A stretch of 64,000 nucleotides of DNA from Streptomyces sp. HSG2 (GTDB lineage Bacteria; Actinomycetota; Actinomycetes; Streptomycetales; Streptomycetaceae), in assembly GCF_016598575.1 (NCBI RefSeq), contig NZ_CP066801.1, positions 4,092,001 to 4,156,000 on the forward strand, in the 5' to 3' direction. The notes beneath the pieces were generated by a model. It was not told where the DNA came from. It saw only the letters and a program-made list of their open reading frames with translations, and made no database searches. Positions 33,398 through 40,787 of the stretch are shown piece after piece. The first letter of the stretch is position 1, and the number at the start of each line of letters is the position of its first letter. The translations under genes were made by a program, and so were the position numbers.

Positions 33398-35482
33398 TCA
33401 AAGCGTCAGTTCCGGGTGCAGGCGCTCCAGGGTCCAGACTTGGCCGCGTCGGGCCGCCGACGTCGTGAGGGCCAGGGCGCCGAGGGTGAACAGCGCCAGC
33501 ACGCCGCACGCCGCCCACACGGGCTCCAGCCCTCCTCCCGTGATCAGCCGACGCAGGGCGTCCACGACGTGGGTCATCGGCAGGAAGGGATGGAGGGCGT
33601 TGAAGAAGTCGGGGCTGGTCTGCACCGGGTAGGTGCCCCCGGCCGACGTGAGCTGGAGCATCAGCAGCGCCAGGACCAGGATGCGGCCCGCGGCTCCGAA
33701 GCGCGCGTTCAGCCATTGCACCAACGCTGTGAAACAGGCCGTGACCAGGAACAGGAACCCGACCGTGCCCGCCGTCCTGGCCATCTCCAGACCCACCAAC
33801 CAGTGCAACACCGCCAGCAGCGCCAGCGTCTGCGCCACCCCGATCGCCACCACGGGCAGCCAGCCGGCCAGCGCGATCCGCCAGGGCGAGGCACCCGCCG
33901 CGAGGGCGCGCCGGTTCATGGGCGTGACGAGCATGTACGCGACCATGGCGCCCACCCAGAGCGACAGCGGGATGAAGTACGGGGCGAAGCCCGTACCGTA
34001 GTTCGGCGCCGCGTGAAGGTTGTCGGTGACCAGCCGGATCGGGTCGGACATCGCGTCGGTGCGCCGGTCGCGTTCGGGCGCGTCGTAGTCGGGGATGCGA
34101 CCGGCGCCCTCGCGCAGCCCCCCGGCCAACTCGGTAGAGCCGTCCACCAGCCGGTAGATTCCCCCCGTCAGGTCGTCGGCACCGGACTTCAGCCTTGCCA
34201 CGCCCTCGTCGAGGTCGGCGGCGCCCGTCGAGGCCGTGGCCAACCCGGCGCGCAGTTCGCCGACCCCGGCGGCCACCCGCTCCGCGCCGCTGTTCAGGGA
34301 GTCGATCCGGGCGACGGCGTCGTCCAGGTTCTCGGACAGGCGCGGCGCGAGGAGCGCGAGTTCCTCGGCCTCGGCCCGCAGCGCGGCGAGGCGCTCGTCG
34401 AGCTCCGCCAGGGTCCGGTCGTGTCCGGCGGCCAGCGCCTCCAGGTCCGCGGCGGCCCCCGCGACGTTCCCGGAGGCGTCCACGGCCCTCGTCAGCTCCT
34501 CGCAGGCGTCGCCGACCTCCTCGGCGGTATCGCAGCGACTCCGCCGAACCTCTTCCAGGGCTTCGCGGGCTGCGCGGGCCTCCTCCGCGGCCCGCGGCAC
34601 GCCTTCCGCGACGTCCTGAAGGTTCGCGCGGACGGAAGCGGCTGCCTCGGCGACGACTCGCGCCCTCTCGGCGACGGCCCGCTCGTTCTCGGCGAGGAAG
34701 GGCGAGGCCCCGGAGATTTCCGCGACCCGCTCGGCGAGTTCCCCGGTTCCTCCGGCGACCTGCCGAGCCCCTTCCTCCAGATCGAGTGCACCGGCGTGCA
34801 GTCGTCGCACGCCGTCGGACAGGTCGCCGCTGCCGTCGTGGGCGTCCTCCAGCCCGTCGGCCAGGTCCGCCGCCCCCTTCTCCGCCTTCCCGATGCCGCT
34901 GCTCAGGTCGTCCGCTCCCGAGGCGGCCTCCTCGGTGCCGTCGTGGATGTCGGAGAAGGACACGAAGATCCGGTCCAGGAATCCCCGTGACGCCTCGGTG
35001 GAGGCCGCGCGGCGCACCTCTCCGAAGACGGTCCGGGAGATCTGCCCGACGACGTAGTTGTTGGCGTCGTTGGTGCGCACCCGCAGCGCCCCCGTCTCCG
35101 GGGCGGAGCCTTCGCCGCCGGAGGCGATCCGCTCGCTGAAGTCCGCCGGCAGCGTCAGGGACAGGTAGTACGTTCCTTCCTCGACACCGCGTCGTGCCTC
35201 GTCCGCGTCCACCTCGTGCCAGTCGAAGGTGTCGCCGCCGAGGAGCCGCTCGGCGATGTCGTCGCCCGCGGCGACTTCCCTCCCGTCGGCGACCGTGCCC
35301 CGGTCCTCGTTGACCAGTGCCGCCGGGATCCGGTCGAGGCGGCCGTAGGGGTCCCAGAAGGACCACAGGTACAGGGCCCCGTAGAGCAGGGGAAGCACCA
35401 GCAGGGCGACCAGCGCGGCCCGCGGGAGGCGTCCTCGCCCGAAGCGCCTCAGCTCAAGCGCGGCCAGCCTCGGCGAGCCCAT
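33398..35482 (-). CDS. YhgE/Pip family membrane transport protein
   Basis: 694 residues with the YhgE/Pip layout. One N-terminal membrane helix (ALVALLVLPLLYGALYLW) is followed by a roughly 400-residue extracytoplasmic domain, then five C-terminal helices of ABC-2 type (from LSLWVGAMVAYMLV onward). The domain contains a long heptad coiled coil of repeating GAxDL/AxGL units. The family serves as MmpL-like or ABC-2 exporters and phage-infection proteins. AAGGAGG 6 nt before ATG 35482 settles the start. The gene overlaps the ABC ATPase gene by 29 bp, implying coupled synthesis. Confidence 0.9.
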   Translation of the reverse strand: MGSPRLAALELRRFGRGRLPRAALVALLVLPLLYGALYLWSFWDPYGRLDRIPAALVNEDRGTVADGREVAAGDDIAERLLGGDTFDWHEVDADEARRGVEEGTYYLSLTLPADFSERIASGGEGSAPETGALRVRTNDANNYVVGQISRTVFGEVRRAASTEASRGFLDRIFVSFSDIHDGTEEAASGADDLSSGIGKAEKGAADLADGLEDAHDGSGDLSDGVRRLHAGALDLEEGARQVAGGTGELAERVAEISGASPFLAENERAVAERARVVAEAAASVRANLQDVAEGVPRAAEEARAAREALEEVRRSRCDTAEEVGDACEELTRAVDASGNVAGAAADLEALAAGHDRTLAELDERLAALRAEAEELALLAPRLSENLDDAVARIDSLNSGAERVAAGVGELRAGLATASTGAADLDEGVARLKSGADDLTGGIYRLVDGSTELAGGLREGAGRIPDYDAPERDRRTDAMSDPIRLVTDNLHAAPNYGTGFAPYFIPLSLWVGAMVAYMLVTPMNRRALAAGASPWRIALAGWLPVVAIGVAQTLALLAVLHWLVGLEMARTAGTVGFLFLVTACFTALVQWLNARFGAAGRILVLALLMLQLTSAGGTYPVQTSPDFFNALHPFLPMTHVVDALRRLITGGGLEPVWAACGVLALFTLGALALTTSAARRGQVWTLERLHPELTL

Positions 35483-36239
35483 CGCCGGCCTCCTTCCGCC
35501 CGGCACCGTGTCGCGCGGCGAGTGCCGTGGGTTCCCCGAACTCCGGCCGGGTGGGTACGGTCACCGCGCGGCCGGGGGCGTGGCCGCACACCACCACGAC
35601 CGTGGTGCCGGAGTCGGCGATCGCGGTCAACAGGGACCACACCTCGCCCCGCTCGGTCGGGGAGAGCTTGAGATCGGCGTCGTCCACGCCGAGCAGGCGG
35701 GGCCTTCCCAGCAGGGCCAGGGCGACGGAGAGGCGCAGCGCCTCCGCGCGCTCCAGGTCGCGGACGGTCGTGCGGGGTCCCTTGGGGAGCCGGTCGAGGT
35801 CGAGCCGGGCGGCGGAGAGGGCGTCGTCGACGATACGCGACGATCTCTCCCGCCGCGCCGCGCGGGGTCGCGGCAGGCCGCGGAGCGGGTCGCCGAAACG
35901 CCGCTGCGAGAGCGCCCGCTCACGCAGGTGCTCCCCGACGGTGAGAGCCGGGTCGAGGTCGGTCACGCCCGGCACGTGGGCCAGGGCGGCGACCCGACGC
36001 ACGGCGCCCATGTGTCGGGGGAGCGCCATCCCGCCCACGGAGGCCGTCCCCTCGCCGGCGCGCATCCGTCCCGTGAGGGTGAGCAGGAGGCAGGTCCGGC
36101 CGGACCCGGAGGGCCCTTCCAGGGCTATCAGCGATCCCGGTTCGGCGTCCAGGGAGACGCCGTGGAACACCGGTCCGCGCGGTCCGCGCAGCCCCAGTTC
36201 CCGGGCCCTGACCTCCAGACCGCGTGGCGGACCGTCCAC
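35454..36239 (-). CDS. Degenerate ABC transporter ATP-binding protein
   Basis: 261 residues of ABC ATPase fold with altered active-site motifs. Walker A reads GPSGSGRT (Arg for Lys), the signature LSGGQ is replaced by DLERAEALRL, Walker B is RLLGVDDAD (Asp instead of the catalytic Glu), and a probable switch His remains in VVVVCGHA. It partners the overlapping YhgE-type permease. The motif changes suggest weak or no ATP hydrolysis, or a structural or regulatory role, although the order of motifs is intact. The TetR-type operator lies 22 bp before ATG 36239. Confidence 0.88.
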   Translation of the reverse strand: MDGPPRGLEVRARELGLRGPRGPVFHGVSLDAEPGSLIALEGPSGSGRTCLLLTLTGRMRAGEGTASVGGMALPRHMGAVRRVAALAHVPGVTDLDPALTVGEHLRERALSQRRFGDPLRGLPRPRAARRERSSRIVDDALSAARLDLDRLPKGPRTTVRDLERAEALRLSVALALLGRPRLLGVDDADLKLSPTERGEVWSLLTAIADSGTTVVVVCGHAPGRAVTVPTRPEFGEPTALAARHGAGRKEAGDGLAEAGRA

Positions 36240-36260
36240 GATTCCCCACCCCCGGGCGAC

Positions 36261-36290
36261 GTTTCTGTACTGACTGGTCAGTGCAGAAAC
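36261..36290. promoter_or_regulatory. TetR-type operator before the ABC/YhgE/TetR operon
   Basis: A 30-bp imperfect inverted repeat: GTTTCTG and CAGAAAC outer arms, and inner ACTGAC/GTCAGT around a GG/CC-type centre, with only the central and two arm positions mismatched. ACTGACCAGTCAGT-like cores are common TetR-family sites. It lies 22 bp before the ABC ATPase start. Confidence 0.88.
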
Positions 36291-36302
36291 TAGCCCGATC
36301 GC

Positions 36303-36494
36303 TCAGCCTGGGCAAACGCGCAGGTTGTCCGGTCTCTGTTGACGTGGCGAATGTCGGCCGTAGTCGGCGAGCTGTGCGCCGGTTGTCTCGGTGAGGTTGG
36401 CGAAGTTGGCGCACGCCATGCGTAACGGCTGCCTGCCGCCCTTTCCGATCTTGCTCATCAGTCGGTCGATCGATGAGTACAGGGTGGCCTGCAC
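36303..36494 (-). pseudogene. Short divergent frame, possible gene fragment
   Basis: 63 codons from a GTG that coincides with the left end of the 56-bp palindrome. The product has a coherent look (DRLMSKIGKGGRQPLRMACANFANLTETTG) but I recognise no family, and it may be the C-terminal remnant of a lost gene. A degenerate copy of its FANLTET-coding 30 bp occurs beyond the ArsR-MFS cassette at 38654-38683. If expressed, it would share the palindrome as promoter with the ArsR gene. Confidence 0.35.
36385..36414 (+). repeat. Left copy of the 30-bp flanking repeat
   Basis: GTCTCGGTGA, a 2-nt difference, TTGGCG, then TTGGCG again: 25 of 30 positions match 38654-38683 in the same orientation. The two copies bracket the ArsR-MFS cassette. 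Confidence 0.6.
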
Positions 36495-36547
36495 AGGCTA
36501 AACCGCAAAGAGTTCTTCGCGAAGAACTCTTTGCGGTTTAGCCTGTG
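36492..36547. promoter_or_regulatory. 56-bp perfect palindrome at the ArsR promoter
   Basis: The two 28-bp arms are exact reverse complements with no spacer (centre at 36519/36520, TTCG/CGAA). Each arm contains AAAGAGTTCTTC, itself a near-dyad (AAGA-N2-TCTT), so the palindrome presents two adjacent dimer sites. It covers the expected promoter of the ArsR gene (start 36552), so autoregulation is likely. It could also fold into a cruciform or hairpin. Confidence 0.9.
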
Positions 36548-36551
36548 TGGT

Positions 36552-37217
36552 GTGACCGACGCGATGAAGAGGCCAGAGGGCCCGAACCATGAAGAGGACT
36601 CCGTTGTCCTGGATGCCAAGGGGCTGCGTGCCATGGCGCACCCAGTGCGTGTGCGGCTGGTGGGGCTGCTGCGGAAGTACGGCGCATCGACAGCCACCCG
36701 TCTCGCGGAGCGGCTGGGCGTCAATTCCGGGACAGTCAGCTATCACCTGCGCCAGCTCGGCGCGGCTGGTTTCGTTGAGGAGGACGCTGAGCGCGGCAAC
36801 GCGCGAGAGCGCTGGTGGCGCTCGGTACATCAGGTGACGGAGTTCAACGAGCGGGAGCTGGCCGATCGAGAGCCCGAGGCCATCCTGGCCTTCCTGCAAT
36901 CCGTCGCCACCACCTACACCTTGCGCACTCAGCAGACGCTGAACGAGTTGCAGACGATGCCCAGGGCGTGGCGGAACTCCTTCGACATGAGCGACTGGGC
37001 CTTGCGGCTCACGCCCGAAGAGGCTGTCGCCCTGCGGCAGGAGTTGAGGGCCGTCATCTCCCGGTACCGCAGAGACACGCCCGAGGCGGCGGCAAGTGCC
37101 CCGGAGGGTGCCGGACGGGTCGGCGTTATCACGCAGATGCTGCCCGAACTGGATGCGCCTGCCGCGTCGTCGCTCCCTTCCAGCCCTCAGGACGAGGAAG
37201 GAAGCCCGACGTCATGA
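36552..37217 (+). CDS. ArsR-family (HTH_20) transcriptional regulator
   Basis: 221 residues. The winged helix is LRAMAHPVRVRLVGLLRKYGASTATRLAERLGVNSGTVSYHLRQLGAAGFVEEDAERGNARERWWRS; no metal-binding Cys motif is seen, so this is the general HTH_20 branch rather than a metal sensor. The C-terminal 130 residues are helical and probably sense a ligand. GTG 36552 yields VTDAMKRPEG; ATG 36564 is possible. There is no clear ribosome site, so a leaderless mRNA starting at the palindrome edge is plausible. It overlaps the MFS gene as ATGA. Confidence 0.9.
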   Translation: MTDAMKRPEGPNHEEDSVVLDAKGLRAMAHPVRVRLVGLLRKYGASTATRLAERLGVNSGTVSYHLRQLGAAGFVEEDAERGNARERWWRSVHQVTEFNERELADREPEAILAFLQSVATTYTLRTQQTLNELQTMPRAWRNSFDMSDWALRLTPEEAVALRQELRAVISRYRRDTPEAAASAPEGAGRVGVITQMLPELDAPAASSLPSSPQDEEGSPTS

Positions 37218-38551
37218 CCCACGACGCTTCGGAGGCTGGCGGCATACCCGGCAAGAGGTCCTTACGGCCGCTGGGCGGGGTGCTGGCGGCCATGGTTGTG
37301 TCGCTGACCGGTACGCGGATCTCCGTTGTGGCACTGCCCTGGTTCGTCCTCGTCACAACCGGCAGTGCCACCCAGACTGGGCTGGTCGCCTTCTGTGAGA
37401 TGGCGCCCTACGTGGTGGTCAAGGCGTTCACCGGGCCGTTGGTGGACCGGATCGGCCCGCGGGCCGTTTCCTGGACCACCGATCTGGCCAGCGCCACCGC
37501 CGCCGCCGCGGTCCCCCTGCTCCACGCCCTGGACCTGCTGTCCTTTCCGCTTCTGCTGGTTCTCGTCGCGCTGATCGGCGCGGCCCGGGGACCCGGAGAC
37601 CTGGCCAAGGAGGTGATGGTCCCGGAGGCGGCCGAGCGGGGCCGGGTACCGCTGGAGCGGGCCACCGGTCTGGCCGGTGTGATCGAGCGACTCGCCTCCA
37701 CCGTCGGCCTGGCGCTCGGCGGATCCCTGGTCGCGCTGCTCGGTCCGCTGACCGGACTCGCGGTCAACGCCGGCTGCTTCGTTCTTGGATCAGTGATCAT
37801 CAAACTCGCGCTGCCTCGCGGCATGGGGCACGCGGTCGAGGCAGCCCCCTCACCGGCCGGGGAAACGGAACCGGGCTACTGGCGACGGTTCGGCGAAGGC
37901 TTCACCTTCCTGCGCGGCGAGCCGCTGCTGCTCACCGTCATCGTCATGTGCGGCATCACCAACCTGCTGGACGCGGCGATCACCTCGGTGCTCGTACCCG
38001 TCTGGGCCAGGGAGTCCGGCAACGGGCCGACCGCGATCGGCCTGATGGGCAGCGTGATGGGGGCCGCGGCGGTCGGCGGGAGCCTGATCGCCGCGGTGGT
38101 CGCGCACCGGCTGCGGCGGCGAGTGGTGGTTCTCGCCGGGTTCCTGCTGGTCGGGGCGCCGAGGTTCCTGATCCTCGCCTTCGATGCCCCGTTGGGGGTG
38201 GTACTGGCCGTCTTCGCGGTCAGTGGGTTCGGTGGTGGCTTCGTCAACCCAGTGCTAGGGGCCGTCCTCGTCGAGCGGGTGCCGCGCCGGATGTTGGGCC
38301 GGGTCAACGCCCTTGGTGACTCGCTGGCCTGGGGCGGTATCCCCCTCGGTGGGCTGCTCGCCGGGGCGGCGGTGACCGCTGTCGGACTCGTGCCCGTACT
38401 GCTCGCTTGCGGCGCCGCGTACTTCCTCACCACGAATCTGGCCGGACTTCGGCCGGAATGGCGCGAGATGGACCGCACACGTGGGCGGGGCGTCGTGAAG
38501 CCGCATTCCAAGGAAGGCGCCTCACAAAGCAGTGTGAATGCCGCGACATGA
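37214..38551 (+). CDS. Major facilitator superfamily efflux transporter
   Basis: 445 residues with about 12 hydrophobic segments and the MFS loop pattern GPLVDRIGPRAVSW (motif A-like D-x-x-G). It resembles the MFS_3/enterobactin-exporter-type drug efflux proteins. ATG 37214 overlaps the ArsR stop (ATGA), so regulator and pump are co-translated. The pair is probably an inducible drug or metabolite resistance module; the substrate is unknown. The cassette sits between conserved neighbours and is flanked by repeats, consistent with acquisition by transfer. Confidence 0.9.
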   Translation: MTHDASEAGGIPGKRSLRPLGGVLAAMVVSLTGTRISVVALPWFVLVTTGSATQTGLVAFCEMAPYVVVKAFTGPLVDRIGPRAVSWTTDLASATAAAAVPLLHALDLLSFPLLLVLVALIGAARGPGDLAKEVMVPEAAERGRVPLERATGLAGVIERLASTVGLALGGSLVALLGPLTGLAVNAGCFVLGSVIIKLALPRGMGHAVEAAPSPAGETEPGYWRRFGEGFTFLRGEPLLLTVIVMCGITNLLDAAITSVLVPVWARESGNGPTAIGLMGSVMGAAAVGGSLIAAVVAHRLRRRVVVLAGFLLVGAPRFLILAFDAPLGVVLAVFAVSGFGGGFVNPVLGAVLVERVPRRMLGRVNALGDSLAWGGIPLGGLLAGAAVTAVGLVPVLLACGAAYFLTTNLAGLRPEWREMDRTRGRGVVKPHSKEGASQSSVNAAT

Positions 38552-38653
38552 CCTTTACGGCAGGGAGGGGGATCATCCGGCCTTCTTCTCCCTCACACAG
38601 CTCCTTCTGACCTCGCCCACGCTTCACAAACACCGGCGTGCCGGGCACCACTC

Positions 38654-38683
38654 GTCTCGGTGACCTTGGCGGAATTGGCGAAC
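38654..38683 (+). repeat. Right copy of the 30-bp flanking repeat
   Basis: Matches 36385-36414 at 25 of 30 positions, same orientation. On the minus strand it could encode FANSAKVTET, against CANFANLTET for the left copy, suggesting related coding remnants. Confidence 0.6.
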
Positions 38684-38730
38684 TGGGGGGCGGTTCAGAC
38701 GGACCGAGCCCGCTGGCGGAACCCCGGAAG

Positions 38731-38781
38731 CGCCATGATCACTGAGACGGCGACACCGCGAACCTCCCAGTGATCATGGCG
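38731..38781. repeat. 14-bp inverted repeat with 23-nt loop
   Basis: Arms CGCCATGATCACTG (38731-38744) and CAGTGATCATGGCG (38768-38781) are exact reverse complements. It could be a terminator for the MFS transcript, a protein-binding site, or a mobile-element end; no T-tract follows. Confidence 0.7.
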
Positions 38782-39005
38782 AACCGCAGCTCAGAAGATG
38801 CCTCTCTCGCCACCCTCGCTGAGAAGGAACAGCGCAGGTCGAAAGCCTCGTGTCGGGTGCCCGCACGTGGTCGGCGAAGCGTCCGACGCGCCGAAGGCAA
38901 TAGGGTGGGGGCGCCTGTGACCCCCCTCGCCGTGCACCGGTCGGGGTGGGCAGACCGATCGCTCCGCCCCGTCAGAGGCGGTGCCGCGCCGAGGAGTCAA
39001 CCGCC

Positions 39006-39818
39006 GTGCCGGACCCCATGCGCCCGCCAGCCGACCACCACCACCCCGCTCCGCCGGTCGCCGACCCCTCCCGCCCTCGGGCGGCGGTCCGCACCGCCGT
39101 GGTCTGGGAGGTCCTCCAGGAGGCGTTGGACGCGCGGGTCGCAGCCGCCGGACGCCCGGTGCTCGACGTACTGGACGCGGGCGGCGGCAGCGGCAACTTC
39201 GCGGTGCCCCTGGCCCGCCTCGGTCACCGCGTCACGGTCGTCGACCCCAGCCCCGACGCCCTGTTCGCGCTGGAGCGTCGCGCCGCGGAGGCGGAGGTCG
39301 CCGAGTCGGTCCGGGGGGTGCAGGGCGACGCCCACGGTCTCTTCGAGGTGGTCGACAGGGGAGGCTACGACGCGGTGCTGTGCCACGGCGTGCTGGAGTA
39401 CGTCGACGACCCCGCCGAGGGCGTGCGCAACGTCGTCGCCGCGCTTCGTGACGAGGGTGTGCTCAGTCTCCTCGGCTCCGGCCTCGGCGGTGCCGTGCTC
39501 GCCCGCGCCCTCGCCGGACACTTCACCGAGGCCCGCCACGCCCTCGACGACCCCCATGGACGCTGGGGCGCGGGCGACCCCATGCCGCGCCGTTTCACCG
39601 TCGAGCACCTCACCGGCCTGGTGGAGAGCGCCGGTCTGCGGGTCGACGCGGTCCACGGCGTCCGGGTCTTCGCCGACCTCGTGCCGGGAGCCCTGGTCGA
39701 CACCGAGCCCGGCGCGATGGAAGCCCTGCTGCGGCTGGAAGAGGCGGCGGCCGAACTGCCCGCGTTCCATTCCGTGGCCACCCAACTGCATGTCCTCGCG
39801 CGGCGGCCGGGCCCCTGA
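39006..39818 (+). CDS. Class I SAM-dependent methyltransferase
   Basis: 270 residues. The SAM-binding motif I is VLDAGGGSGNFAVPLARLGH, followed by VTVVDPSPDAL (acidic ribose-binding Asp) and YDAVLCHGVLEYVDDP (motif IV region). The later part (MPRRFTVEHLTGLVESAGLRV) matches small-molecule and CmoA-like methyltransferases. GTG 39006 has GAGGAG about 9 nt upstream. A methyltransferase occupies this place beside the wall-gene cluster in other Streptomyces, but its substrate is not established from sequence. Confidence 0.88.
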   Translation: MPDPMRPPADHHHPAPPVADPSRPRAAVRTAVVWEVLQEALDARVAAAGRPVLDVLDAGGGSGNFAVPLARLGHRVTVVDPSPDALFALERRAAEAEVAESVRGVQGDAHGLFEVVDRGGYDAVLCHGVLEYVDDPAEGVRNVVAALRDEGVLSLLGSGLGGAVLARALAGHFTEARHALDDPHGRWGAGDPMPRRFTVEHLTGLVESAGLRVDAVHGVRVFADLVPGALVDTEPGAMEALLRLEEAAAELPAFHSVATQLHVLARRPGP

Positions 39819-40098
39819 CCCGGCTCGTGGGGAGCCGCTCCGGGGGCGCTCGGGACGAGGCCGGCGACGGAGTCCGCCGCGAACCCGCGCGCGGTCGCCC
39901 GGCGCCGTATGATCGAGGAAGACCGCCCGGCATGACGGGCCGGCCGCCGGGGAATGGGAACTACGGCGAGTCGGGATGTCCACGGCGGAGACCGGTTGGC
40001 CGATTGGCGCAGAGGGGCGGGTTTCACGGGGGCGATTCCCTGCCTATCCTGAAGGGACCCCCGGGTCGCCCCGGCGACTGCACGATGAGGAGGACGCC

Positions 40099-40506
40099 GT
40101 GCCGCTCTCGGAGCACGAGCAGCGCATGCTCGAGCAGATGGAGCGAGCGCTGTACGCCGAAGATCCCAAGTTCGCGACGGCGCTCGAGGGAAGCGGGCTG
40201 CGTACGTACACCCGGCGACGGGTCTACCAGGCGGTCGCGGGCTTCCTCGTGGGTATTGCGCTTCTCATGGCGGGCATGGTCGCCCAGCAGGTGTGGCTCA
40301 GTGTCATGGGATTCCTCGTCATGCTGGGCTGCGCCGTCCTCGCGGTGACGGGGTGGCGCAAGGCCCCGAAGCCGGGCGAGCGGGAGGCCGCCGGGGCAGT
40401 GCCCCAGTCGGCCGCGGGCCGCCCGGGCAGGGCGAAGCGCTCCGTGATGGATCGCATCGAGGAGCGCTGGCAGCGCCGTCGGGACGAGCAGCAGGGCGGC
40501 CACTGA
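40099..40506 (+). CDS. DUF3040 membrane protein
   Basis: 135 residues. The N-terminus PLSEHEQRMLEQMERALYAEDPKFA is the hallmark of DUF3040. Two membrane helices follow (YQAVAGFLVGIALLMAGMVA and LSVMGFLVMLGCAVLAVTGW), then a basic cytoplasmic tail (MDRIEERWQRRRDEQ). The GTG start at 40099 has GAGGAGGA upstream. The family is restricted to Actinobacteria and commonly lies near the dcw cluster, but no activity is known. Confidence 0.92.
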   Translation: MPLSEHEQRMLEQMERALYAEDPKFATALEGSGLRTYTRRRVYQAVAGFLVGIALLMAGMVAQQVWLSVMGFLVMLGCAVLAVTGWRKAPKPGEREAAGAVPQSAAGRPGRAKRSVMDRIEERWQRRRDEQQGGH

Positions 40507-40525
40507 CCGCCGCCCGCCGGCGGTC
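40505..40525. terminator. Hairpin at the end of the DUF3040 gene
   Basis: GACCGCCG and CGGCGGTC arms with a 5-nt loop, starting at the stop codon; no T-tract. The following 260 bp to the converging transglutaminase gene show no gene. Confidence 0.6.
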
Positions 40526-40787
40526 GGCGCTGGTTCGGTGAGGTGTCGCCTCGGAGGGGCCGCCGCAGGGCGACCCCTGCTACGCATGCCTCCACCGTGA
40601 CCCTGGTGTCCCCGCCCTCGGCGGTGACAAGATCTCGAACACTCGTCCGGACGCCTCGACCGGTGCCGACACCGACGCGCGCCGCGCCCCTCGAAACGAG
40701 TGGCCCGCGGGAGGCGCCGGGGCGGCGGACGGCACCGAGGGCCGGTTGCTTCCCGAGGCCCCGCCCCCCGACGCGTGGTGACCGGTC

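Larger units (their letters stand above)
38552..39005. other. Gene-free stretch with remnants right of the ArsR-MFS cassette
   Basis: About 450 bp without a convincing gene. It holds the right copy of the 30-bp flanking repeat, a 14-bp inverted repeat, and patches less GC-rich than the neighbouring genes. Frames on the minus strand (70-75 residues) look like decayed sequence. The right end must carry the methyltransferase promoter and its GAGGAG ribosome site. Confidence 0.5.

Noticed and set aside
34300..34900. Tandem DNA repeats within the YhgE-type gene
   Set aside because: The repetition is at the protein level (coiled-coil GAxDL/AxGL heptads typical of the family); the DNA is not a true tandem repeat.
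36303..36494. Transposase or integrase fragment left of the ArsR-MFS cassette
   Set aside because: The 63-residue frame shows no DDE, tyrosine-recombinase or helix-turn-helix motif I can name, so I list it only as a possible gene fragment.
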